From the NCBI GenBank assembly GCA_025094145.1, contig JALLLS010000136.1, positions 1 to 42,500 on the forward strand: a stretch of 42,500 nt of DNA, written 5' to 3'. This DNA comes from Spinellus fusiger. Its lineage: Eukaryota > Mucoromycota > Mucoromycetes > Mucorales > Phycomycetaceae. The notes under the pieces were generated by a model. It saw only the letters and a list, made by a program, of their open reading frames with translations. It ran no database searches and was not told the origin of the DNA. How positions within the stretch are numbered: position 1 is the stretch's first letter; each line of letters opens with the position of its first letter. Below are positions 30,777-41,360 of the stretch, in pieces. A program made the translations under genes and the position numbers.

Positions 30777-33700
30777 ATGAAACTAATAGAAAAAATACAA
30801 ATGTTTCTATTTTTAGTTTCTTTGTATGAGAGAAGTGGATGACAAATGTATTTTAAAATACTGTTTTTAGAAGTAGTGATTTCCATTGTAAATGTCACAT
30901 AATGAAGATAGCTAATATAGTAAGATAAGGATTGCTGATTATCCACAGATTTATAGTGTTCAAAAAAAAAACTATAAACAATTTTCTAAAAATGTTAGTA
31001 GACTATATAAAACTTTCTCATATCTAATTAATAGCTTGTTGTATATTACTTTTATTGAATATATGTAGCCATATAAAATTACAAAAGCGTTTTCTTCAAA
31101 AACATAGAGTGTGATTCAATTTTTAATAGCTGTATAATTATTTATGACTATTCTATTCTTATCAACGCATTAAAGTCATAATGATGAATAGGTAAACAAG
31201 TGAATAAAAAATGTCTACATGGACTTATTAAGTCTCTTTATGTACAGACTATGAATACTTTATACAAAGTTTAGCTCTCCATCTATGGCTACTTGACATT
31301 CTTAGTTATATATTTATAAATAAAGCATGCTAATCATTATAGTATCATGAGAGTGTCATGGAATTTATGAATTCCTGGATAACTCAACTGTTTCTCTGGT
31401 TAGTTATTTATATTGCTTTGATGAATTCAATTTTGTGGACAATCTTAAGTGCTTCATTGGGTTTGGGTCGGGGTCTTTCTTACTGGTCAATCCATCAGGA
31501 TCATAATGCAGCACTTTTTTATTCTTTGCAAGACTTCCACAAGAAATAGAGCTAATTCAAATGACAGCTACTTTTCTGGTGATGTATACATGGGTGTTGG
31601 AGATTATTCTTAAGTTATTCTATATTAATAGGATGCTCAAAGTCTGCTTATATAGAGTTTATGAAGCAATAGATATAAGAAAATATAGAAAGTAGAATAA
31701 TAATAATAAAAGGCCAACTGAAATTATAATATAAAACTTTATGTGAGAAATACCTTTTCTTAAATTCTGGTTTTGAGAAACAAACACAGTATATAAAACT
31801 GATATTATTTACTATAAACACCTCTCTATATACATCTCATGTTTATTTATTTAACTATTAATATACATGATATCACATATTAGACATAGTTCATATAACT
31901 AATTTTATTTTATTTTCAAGATGGTGGATATTCTTCATTGCTGATACAATTTCAAATAGTATGTGCCATTTCAACAGGGCATGCTATAGCCTTTAAATAA
32001 ATAAATAAACAGATTTCTTAATGTAACTTCATATAACCAAAATCTGGTAAAGATACAATGAAAAGATTCAATGCAGTTGCTGAAGATCTTAAGGCTAGTA
32101 ATCTCAAGCAGAAATTGGCCAAGGTAAGACCGTAAAAAGTATTATTTATTCATATGTATTTATATTGCTAAAAATTCATGTAGGTAATAAGAAAATCACT
32201 GACGATGCAAAAAATAATAATAGCTTATGAAGAAAGGAAGTATTTAAGGAAGAAGCTAAAGACAAGTGCAGCTTAAAGTTGAAGGTAAAGTTGAATCAGG
32301 AGAAAACATCTGGCAATAATGAAAAGAGTTTTTAAATGATACTTAAAATCCCAGCCTTATTTCATTTCTCAGGTACTAATATACGAATACTCATCTTTTA
32401 TTCTAAAGATTAATAAAATAATATAGTCCAGATAAGCATGGTGCAATTTAACACAAACTTGATTTATACCATTGTCCATCTCTTCCAAAAGGTCCTTATA
32501 CACGAATAAGATATGAGACTACAACAATCAAACACTACACTATCAGTAATAATCTCAAGGAGATGATCAAGAATATAGTCCATTCAGAAAGTATATGTAA
32601 AAATAAAATAAAATAAAATAGTAATCAGTCACTCATCTGTCAATACATGGACCTATTGTAGTCATATACTGGAATCTATTGAAGTCCTAAGCTCTGCCAA
32701 GGGTAATACAATAAAGAAACTGATACTTGACTTTTTTCATGTTATTATAGGCTTCAAATATGTAATTCTATGGTGTTGTTGATGCCATTAATACTTTTAT
32801 GATAGAGTGGTGAAGAGATAGATGCCAATGTGGATGACACCTTATCTGAATCTGAGGTATGTATTGCCAACAATTTGATAAGGCTGTGAAATAAGAGATA
32901 AAGGTGTCTCTATTTGCATGGATGGCGAATGAGCATATACCCATATCGTCTGCCAGCGGAAATTAGCCAATGTCACTGCCACCACTTTTCAGACAAGCAG
33001 AGAACTATATGTTTTCTATTTTTTAATAATATTGAAATACCTTGACCCGAGCAATACTCTATGGTAATGATTGAACATAATAGGCTCTATGGCTAAAGTA
33101 GTCGACTGTTTCTTGTATTCGTCCTCCTTTTGTATTTTGATCTTCCTTGTTGGTCTCTCTTTAGAGTCATTGCCACAGCAATCCACTGTAACCACTAGTC
33201 ATCTCTGTATCATCAGTGACATTTTCTAATGACCTCTACCTTCTATCTCTCGCACCGACAAGAAGATCCTACTAAATATCACCTGTGTTCCTTATTCTGT
33301 ATTATTAGCCAGACTTCTCGAATCCAATAAGTCACTCTATGATCTTAGCTGTGCTAAAATCATAGTATTAAAACATAGAGCAGTATTAAACACTTGGTAG
33401 AGGCCTATATTTTATAGGAATTACGCTTGATCTTTCTCACTATTGTTTTGGCATCACCATTATTCATAGTTATCTTTTTTTTTAAAAAAAAAGTCTCTTA
33501 TGGGATAATAATGATTTATTTGTCTATTAATACTTCAAAAGCCTATGTATAGAAGAGTAGAACACAATTAAACAGGTAAGATACTTCACTGATAGCAGCA
33601 CTTCTCCTTGCTATCTTCTTTAAAAGATCTGAGTCTTCAAGCTGGTATTTTTTCCGGTCATTAGGGGTTTCTTTACAAGGTCATTTATGGTATTAGATAA

Positions 33701-34300
33701 ATTATAGTATAGAAAAATCAATGTGTGTTCTTCCTAGTTAAAAGGTAGTATGATACATTTAAAGTGGTCACATCTATCTATGATTTTGCAATACTCCTGC
33801 TGCTATAGACAGATATATATCGGAAATAATCTTATTTTAGTGATTCAATATTTTAATAGTACAATATAATAGATAATATGCTAAGGTTATTCAAATTGAG
33901 AAAACTAACATAATAGCTAATAAAAGGTAAATGTTAATGTTACCAGACTGAGATAATTGAGGTTTAAAATGCAAGTGATTGTTTGATGGTGGTGGATGAT
34001 AAGAGAGAGAGAGAATAGAATAGAATAAAAAAAGATAATAACATGAGAAGCTCAATAGAACCCAAAGATAAGATATAATTCAGTGTTTTTTTATTATTGT
34101 TTTTCAAATAAAATGATAATAATTAGTAGCAAGAGTATTTTGGTGTTTTATTTTTGAGACTATGAATACATTCTCTGATTCTGAGCATAATAAATATAGT
34201 ACTGTCTTACATGGTACGGATACAAGATACATAAGGAGTAGAGACCGGAAGGATGTGATTCTTTGACTGGATAGTCTTAACAATGTCTTAAAGTGGCCTC
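30777..34300. other. AT-rich gene-poor DNA
   Basis: No confident gene. Exon-like islands occur on the plus strand: at 32058-32123 an ATG-led frame (MKRFNAVAEDLKASNLKQKL) ends at a GTAAGA donor, and at 32804-32857 a segment preceded by AG and followed by GTATGT reads SGEEIDANVDDTLSESE. Intervening sequence has many stops. These may be relics of a gene; no family is recognised. Confidence 0.35.
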
Positions 34301-34684
34301 ACCTTATCACCAATCCATGACTCAGTTATTGTTTTGATTTCGAGGGTGACTTCTTGTACTTATCCAACTGACCATCGATATGAATTGCCAATGGAAAGAA
34401 ATAATTAGATCATAAGTGAGTAGACAGGTCAATCACAGGCAGACAAAGATAGACTTGCTCATCGCCAGAGCTATATTCAAAACTGCCTTTTGAATTCCCA
34501 ACCTGATTTTTGTATGCTCACAGTACAAAACTGTCATTAGCAGTATAATGTAGCAGATCCTTGACTGTGACAGATAAACCTTCTACTGACTGAAGCTTAC
34601 CACAAAGACCAATGGCTATGGTATGCAAAGGCTACTGATCCTATCATTAGATGTCTTTGTCATCAATCATAGCCCTTTGTCCTT

Positions 34685-36100
34685 ACTTGACTCGGAGAAT
34701 CAGTGTATATCATTGTGCTTTCCTACCATGTCTGTATGTTGTGGACTAAAGTTCATAAAAATAACTGCACCTTTGACGTTGACTACACCTAAGGATTTCC
34801 AATGTATCCAATGCATGTTGTATAATATCCTGCAACTCAAAAAATACTTGAAAGTCGGCCTAATGTTTCCAATATAGAAGTCGGTATTGATGATCACCTG
34901 GTTTTGTCTATTCAATAGTAAGATATTATGATGCTATAGCAGTGTGTTATACCTTCAGACCAGTGTTCACACTTAGAGGTAGTGGATAGAGTACCAATAG
35001 GTTTTGATGCAGCTTTGGATAATCCCTCCAATTGACTTGAGCTATCTCTAAAAGACAGACTATGGCCTGATGTTTGATTGTTTGCTTGGGGTGTTACTAT
35101 ACCAAATGGGAACTTGGGAATAAACAATGCCACAGCTGTTGTTGTTACAGGTCCAAATGTAGGCTTGTATCTATTAAGTGTCTCCTTTGTAAGTGTAATA
35201 GGAGCAATGTCAGATCCAGAATTAGATTCAATGAATAGTTTACCATCCGATAAACTAGATGACACAAGTAAAGATAACTTGAAATTCTTGAATACTTTCA
35301 ATAATAGACTTGAATCCATAGGCTGGCTCGGCAAAAGAGAGGTTGGAAGAAGTAAATGCTTTAGTAATAGAGAGTGCAGGCTGAGCACCCAGCATATCAG
35401 CCTGTTCTCCAGAGCATAAGTGTGTATTATGGCCAACAGAATGCTCTGGTAATGTTACGGAGTTGTCTTGGTGTCCACCAGAGAGAGATTCTTTCCTCTT
35501 GTTCAGCTGTATTGACAGTACTATACTTTAGACCCCTGTGTCTTTTCCCTGCTATAGACTTACCTTTTTGTTATAATCATAGATTAGTGAGAGCAGCACG
35601 GCTGTTGATAGCTTGATATAGTTCTTTTTCTCTAGTACACCATCATTGATAACTTTTTTTTTCTTTGTGGGTAGATTGGCGTGTGTAGACTGGTGTTTTC
35701 TTGTAAGTAACAAAGATGGCTCAATAAGAGTAGTGTTTGCAAATGTATTATTTGTTAGATAGACAGTAAATCCGAAAAGTAGAGGTTGAAGCACCTAGCA
35801 AACCCAATAGTAAATAAAAATGAACACTATTCTCTTTGTTGTGTAAGTCCTTACCTTGTTTCTTAAGTGTAACAGTAAGAATGGGTAACTTTGGTAAAGC
35901 ACTAGACAATAGCTATTGTCATATTTACTGAGTCCACAAGATAGAGGATATTCTGATAATGACACTCATTAAGCAGACTGTTGGTTGAAGTCGAATGTTT
36001 CATTGGCTGATAGTTGTGGTAATAAGAAAAGTTAAGAATGTTCAATGTTATGATAGTAGAAACTGGGCTCAATAGGTGATGCTGAGGGCTTAAAGAGAAA
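34685..36100 (-). pseudogene. Possible decayed FG-nucleoporin / RanBD gene (Nup50/Nup2-like)
   Basis: The minus strand has protein-like text in several frames in an order that suits a nucleoporin. An N-terminal side stretch (LPTKKKKVINDGVLEKKNY, near 35640-35700) is followed by Ser/Thr-rich text with FG-type spacing (YKPTFGPVTTTAVALF, PKFPFGIVTPQANNQT, near 35070-35180). At 34685-34915 comes a Ran-binding-domain-like piece: QVIINTDFYIG...RPTF, KGAVIFMNFS, then, after a one-base frame change, TLILRVK, the usual RanBD end motif. The frame changes at least twice (a better reading near 35330-35420 gives GAQPALSITKAFTSSNLSFA), so it appears broken. The family call is an inference from short motifs. 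An intact, highly intron-rich gene is less likely but not excluded. Confidence 0.3.
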
Positions 36101-36109
36101 TAAACTGTC

Positions 36110-37640
36110 TTAACTTTTTTTTAAATATTTGAACATGTTTATGTAGAATAGTTGTTGTTCTGTTTGTGTTTCTACAATGCAGAGTTTTGCAATGAGTCAA
36201 CATGTCAGTGCCAATATGAGACAAATACCTGCTCCTACTTCTGCTCCTTACTTCTGCTCTTGCTCCTGTTTCTTTTTATATATATTTATAGGTATGCATG
36301 TGTCTGTATCTGTGTTTATTGTTAAGGAATGGAATGGGGTATGAATGAATGGAATGAGCCCAAAGGAGCGAAGGAAAGAAGGAAAGAAGCATGAAAAGAA
36401 GAGAGGCGTGACTTGGCATTCATTATATTCACTGCTGCATTTTGGCAGTCACAGTGCACTCTGGTGCTGAAGTTCATATCTTCTCACATGCAAAAAGACC
36501 TTAGTCTTTCGCGTCCTGACTTTTTTTATTATTCTGTTTATCACCTATTGTACTATGCATTCTCTGTTTCGTCACTGGAATTTAGTTAAAAAGAATAAAA
36601 CACTAATTTTGATATAATTTCTATCGGTTTCCTCACTCTATTGCCACTTTTATACACGCTTTTATATAAGAGACCGACCTTTTTTCTGTTTGAATTATGC
36701 ATTGACACGATCAAACCCTCAGTGAGAAAAGAAAAAGAAAAAAAGTTTATTGATCAGTGGAAACTGTATTTCTGTTGATCTATTCCTAATTGGGCATGTA
36801 CTCATTACTGAGTGCGTTGGCGTTTGGTAATCCTTAGGTTGTACATCCTATATGTGTTATGCTATGTTCAGGAACTCATCGTTTATAGGCTAGTTTTGTA
36901 TTTTATATTTGAAAAGGCAGGATGATGCTACAGTGCTAACAGATCATTGGTGGCCTGTTCATACTCACCAATTAGCTTACTACTATTTTATAGTGTGTGT
37001 AGTAATCTCCAGGCCAATTAAAGAGCAGAGGCAATCTTTTCACATGATAATCATAGCAAACAAGCATAGAAGGCCGGGATACATTCCGTATATCATTCTA
37101 TTGGCTGTAGAGGTCTTTATTGACTTTATTACTATTATTATTGATTAACGTTAAACTACTGGTTAAATACTATAAAAATTAATGATAAGCACAAGGTATA
37201 ATGCTATTTTTATTTAATGTTCATAACATCACCTATAATATTAAGTATGAGAATGATAAAGAGTAACAAATAATTTATATTCTCAGCGACTATGCTCATA
37301 ATCTAATTGGTTCACTATAAATAAATTATGTAATCTCCAAAGAAAAAAAAAGTATACACGTATTAGTAGACATGCTGATCCCTTATACTATCCCTGAGTT
37401 TGCGGATGCCAGTTATCTCTTGGTTATTTATTTTAAATTATGAGTATTGTCATATACTTATTATTCAATAAAAAAATATTCTTTTACTCACCCATCTATG
37501 AATAAAGCCCTGATGGCAATCTAATTCAGTCAAAACTTCTTACAGTGATCTTAAAGCTCAAGAGATTGTTGTTTAGCTTACACACAATTTACAAACTGGT
37601 TGTCTTTTTAATTTTTCATCCAAGACTGATATGCTTTCAC
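36110..37640. other. AT-rich spacer
   Basis: Nothing gene-like recognised. Contains GCTCCTACTTCTGCTCCTTACT short repeat units near 36230-36270 and a GAAAGAAG tract near 36370. The 79-codon ORF at 36909-37148 has no recognised motif. Confidence 0.4.
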
Positions 37641-37827
37641 TCAAACATAGCCACACCTAATTAAAGGATAAAGATCATTTGCTACCAATGTAGAAAGTTT
37701 GAAGACTCTACTTACAGAAGAGAGAGTGGAGAGAGTTAATGTTGAGCATGCACAACAATGAATTCAAAGTATGACAGACATATGTCAAGCGGTCATTGAT
37801 GCCAAAGGAGGCCATACAAAATATTAA
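37640..37827 (+). pseudogene. Tc1/mariner transposase C-terminal fragment
   Basis: The plus strand reads RVERVNVEHAQQ, a stop, then MTDICQAVIDAKGGHTKY and TAA ending at 37827, matching the family's RRCQAVI.AKGG.TKY C-terminus. Only this end is readable. It differs in sequence from the fragment at 3000-4110, so it is a separate insertion. Confidence 0.65.
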
Positions 37828-37989
37828 CTGTATTATTATCTTTCAATAAATAAAGATGTTGATATTCCGTATGCTTAAGTTTAGAAGTCCTGAATCAAAT
37901 GTGAAGCTTTTTATTAAATAGTGAACATGTCTTATATTTTGTCCTGAAATTTATTTTCTAGATAATTAAATTAATTGAGTATGAATGTA

Positions 37990-38660
37990 GTAAGTGGCGG
38001 ATTACAGCCGCTCTCAAAGATTATACTGTTTTTGTTTGGCCTATTCTTGAGTATAGGCTGGCCATTTTTAATATCAACAAGTAAGACATCTGCTCACTAC
38101 AAATATTTCAGGCTGCTTATATAAGACCTGTCTCTCATGATCAGCTACTGTAAAGTTTAGAACAATCCAGGTTGTCCAACAAGCTACTCTCCCTAAAATA
38201 TACTCTTATTTCTTTTAACTGTAGTCCAAGTGCGTTATGAGAAGTCACCCTTACTAAAGACATCCTCATCTGGTGCCTTATCCACAGCTTGAATCACCCC
38301 AGAGTAAATCCAGATGGATTAAGCTAGATGGCAATGTACTCTGGCAAAATGTTCAAAGAATAGAGTAGATTCACAATCCTCCTAATGATCCACTAAAAGT
38401 AACTTATCTTGAATATTTATAAATTAGGTGACTAGACTAGTGCGTAATAATAATATGTTGGTGGCAGTAGCTTGCTTATTGAGACTGCTTATGGGAGTGT
38501 GAGCAGAATGCCAACACTGTCATAGAGTACAAAGACTCCTAAACAATCTCTTAACTTCCACTTTTCTCTGGTCTCTTCTCTACCACTCATACAACCTGTT
38601 TAGCAAAACCAGAAGCTACTAGTTTGAGTGCTGCGCATGGTCTTGTGTGGTTTGTGGCCT
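37990..38660 (+). mobile_element. LINE 3' fragment, copy 3
   Basis: Plus-strand text TVFVWPILEYRLAIFNINK (near 38027-38083) matches the RT thumb region (PVLEYGLAI). Then GGCAATGTACTCTGGCAAAA at 38330 and following sequence align with 4235-4345 of copy 1, and 38480-38600 with 4780-4900. It has many stops and lacks the conserved 3' tail. Confidence 0.7.
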
Positions 38661-40180
38661 TGTGACTGCCAAGGCTACTTCTGCAAGTCGACTGTAAAAA
38701 CCTTACGATTTCTCTTTATTTCCTTTCTTGTTGGTTTCTCTTTATTTCTTCTTTTGAAAAACAGTATGTCTCTGATGGAATTGTACACGTGAAGTGAATT
38801 GGTACTATTAATCTACAATACCTTTCTCTTTCTCTTAATTTTCTCATATTCCTCTATTTTCTACATAGACGTGTATTCCTCTTCTATGATGTATTTATTT
38901 CATACGATTCTAGTAGTCTTTCAGTGGATACTTCGCTACTATAGTTTTATCTTGATAGTACTATTTTAGTTTTCTTTTCTTTCTTGAAGATAAAACCAAC
39001 CGTAAAAAACCATAATTATAATAAACATAATATCTCCAAGATAGTTTGTTTATCAAGAAATAATAGTATACATATAGCTTGTTTAGCTGTTATGTAAAAT
39101 AATAATATAATTTGAAATCAATTCTTCAGATTATAGAGTATTATTTCTATTAAAAAATAAGTTGCCATCACTGTGGAACTATCCATACTGTTAAAATAGC
39201 TTATATGTTAGTTTGATTAATTATTCTAATAATGAATTTAGATCTATTTAATAATCATAACATTACTAGTTCTCATAATACAACAAATCATGGAGTTAAG
39301 TTTTTAATTCCAATAGATATGAAAACTAATGATAGTAAATCCTATTCAATGATAGGTAAGGGCTCTACCACCACTTTTTTCTAAAATGTTTGTTGATTTA
39401 CAGCATCCTACTTCTATGAAATAACATTAATGATATTAATACAGATCTATAGAATGTATTATATCTTTAACAATAGCAATAACTTCTCACTGGATAAATA
39501 TGGTTATTCAGAAATACCTTGCTTTAGATTATTTCATCTTTAATGAATATACCATTTTTAATTATTACTTATGATGCTACCATATATTAGTATCAAATCT
39601 ACTTTTACTATCTGAAGGTAGATTACTATCTGTAATTTTTATGAAAATGTTCTGAATATCATGGTACAATTATAGTATTTTTGTAATCTTCATCTACTAA
39701 GATTTATTATGTATTAAATATAGTCGCATTTTAAGAACATTCGATTATTCAAAAAGTTATTTTAAATATTCAATCTACCTAACAATATAATTGTGTTATA
39801 GTACATAGATGTTACTACTAAAATATCCAATTTTTTGAAATTTAATGTTACATAAGTCATTTGAATATATTTCCAGTATTATACTAATGTCATTTCACTC
39901 AAAATGGTGACTCATATGTTTTAATGAAATATATTCTCATAATTTATTTCTTTATATAACAATAATTAAATCACTTAATGATATATAAAGTATTATATAT
40001 ATAATAGATATCAAAAAAGAAATTTAATTATTCTTATAAATTTAAATATCTCTTATTTTAATAATAATAGTAAAAAGCCTTACATGTTATTTAATCTATG
40101 AATAATTCATTAAATTCTTAGGATTCAGCCAGGTTATATTCTATTAATAAAAATATCTTACTATAGGAAGAATTATTTAC
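38660..40180. other. Very AT-rich spacer upstream of rDNA
   Basis: No gene recognised. From about 39000 the DNA is extremely AT-rich with no open frame of note, and leads into the rDNA upstream spacer. Confidence 0.5.
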
Positions 40181-40183
40181 AAA

Positions 40184-40459
40184 GACCAACAGCTAATTTC
40201 CCAAGGCCTGGCAAATATTCTATAGGCGACATGTAAGGGTGCACTTTCCTAATAAAAAATATTTTCTGTGAGCTCTCCCAAAGGTATTGTAGACTAATTA
40301 GAATCATCCTGGAATGATATGGCAGTGTTGTGAAAAAATATTTTTGTTGGAGTATTTTGGTTGCAATGGTTGACACCTAAGGCCTAAGAGTGTTGGGTGA
40401 CATTTACAGTGAAGCCCGACAGCCAATTTCCCAAGGCCTTGCAAATATTCTATAGGCGA
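40184..40459 (+). repeat. Direct repeat in rDNA upstream spacer
   Basis: A roughly 43-bp element is present twice, at about 40184-40229 and 40417-40459, offset 230 bp. Shared core: AATTTCCCAAGGCCT, one base of difference, then GCAAATATTCTATAGGCGA. The second copy is directly followed by GTATAAAAGG. Position about 0.9-1.2 kb before 18S suggests Pol I spacer and gene promoter elements, but no fungal Pol I consensus exists by which to prove it. Confidence 0.55.
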
Positions 40460-41360
40460 GTATAAAAGGTAATTTCTCCTGAGTTAGTTCGGCGATCAAA
40501 TATGATTTATTTCTTGGTATCGTTTGCACCAAAAGACAATTACCATATTTAGTATCTTTGGTTTTTGTCTCTGTCTAAAATTTATAAATCCAGCGGCAGA
40601 TACAAATTTTTGATGAGAGTGTGTATAAATCAATTTAAAGCCCATTCACGAGGGAGGTTGTTTGACTCTAATGGTAATATGTAGAAGAGAATGAAAACAT
40701 GAAATTATGATGATATAAAATCATATTAAAAATATATTATGTTGAAATTAATTTTTCGTCATTCTATAGACAGATTCTACACTTATGAGTTATTCAGTTT
40801 TTGATTTCCTCTGTCTTGCAATCAATAAGTCCTGGACTTTGCATCTGGGCTGTTGGTAATAGCAGAGGAATGAGAAGCAATTTTCAGAAGAGTACCTGTC
40901 TCATTTATTTGGGACTAGGTGCAAATGTTCGATAAATGTGTACGTCTGGCCTTTGGCTATGATTACATGTTAAGAATTTGGGTGAACGTGTCTCTTGAAA
41001 GCTAGCATTTATTTGCTATGCGGTCTTGGGGTCATAACATCCTTCTAGCTTTTTGATTGAAAGAAACAATGTTTCTGGCTGTTTGGAAGCAGAAAAACAG
41101 TGGAACTGGCAATGTTGGAGGCGAACTGAGTGGGTGTGTTCTTGTAGATCACGATCATTTATTTGGTTGTGATTTTGAATGTATTCATAAAGTTTTGCTT
41201 ATTTGATTAGGAAACTCATAAACTGGTTGGTTTTGTTTTTTGAAATCTTTTTTTATTTGAATCTCTCACGAGAAGCAATGAAGAAAAGACTTCAAAAAAC
41301 AAAACCATTCTGTCTATTGGAACTTTATTGATCCTTTTTGGACAGACCAAACTTTGTAGT
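40460..41360 (+). other. Probable 5' external transcribed spacer
   Basis: A 0.9-kb stretch between the upstream repeat and the 18S start. Less AT-rich than the preceding spacer. It contains a strong hairpin: GGTTTTGTTTTTTGAAATCT(T) at 41229-41249 pairs with 41286-41306, 20 of 21 positions, with a 36-nt loop, ending 54 bp before 18S. Confidence 0.5.

Noticed and set aside
31358..31549. 63-codon open frame with hydrophobic text
   Set aside because: No recognisable motif or codon bias; expected by chance in AT-rich DNA of this length.
1395..41360. 5S rRNA or tRNA genes in the spacer
   Set aside because: Looked for 5S core text and tRNA T-loop patterns on both strands by eye; none was convincing. 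A tRNAscan or Infernal run would settle it.
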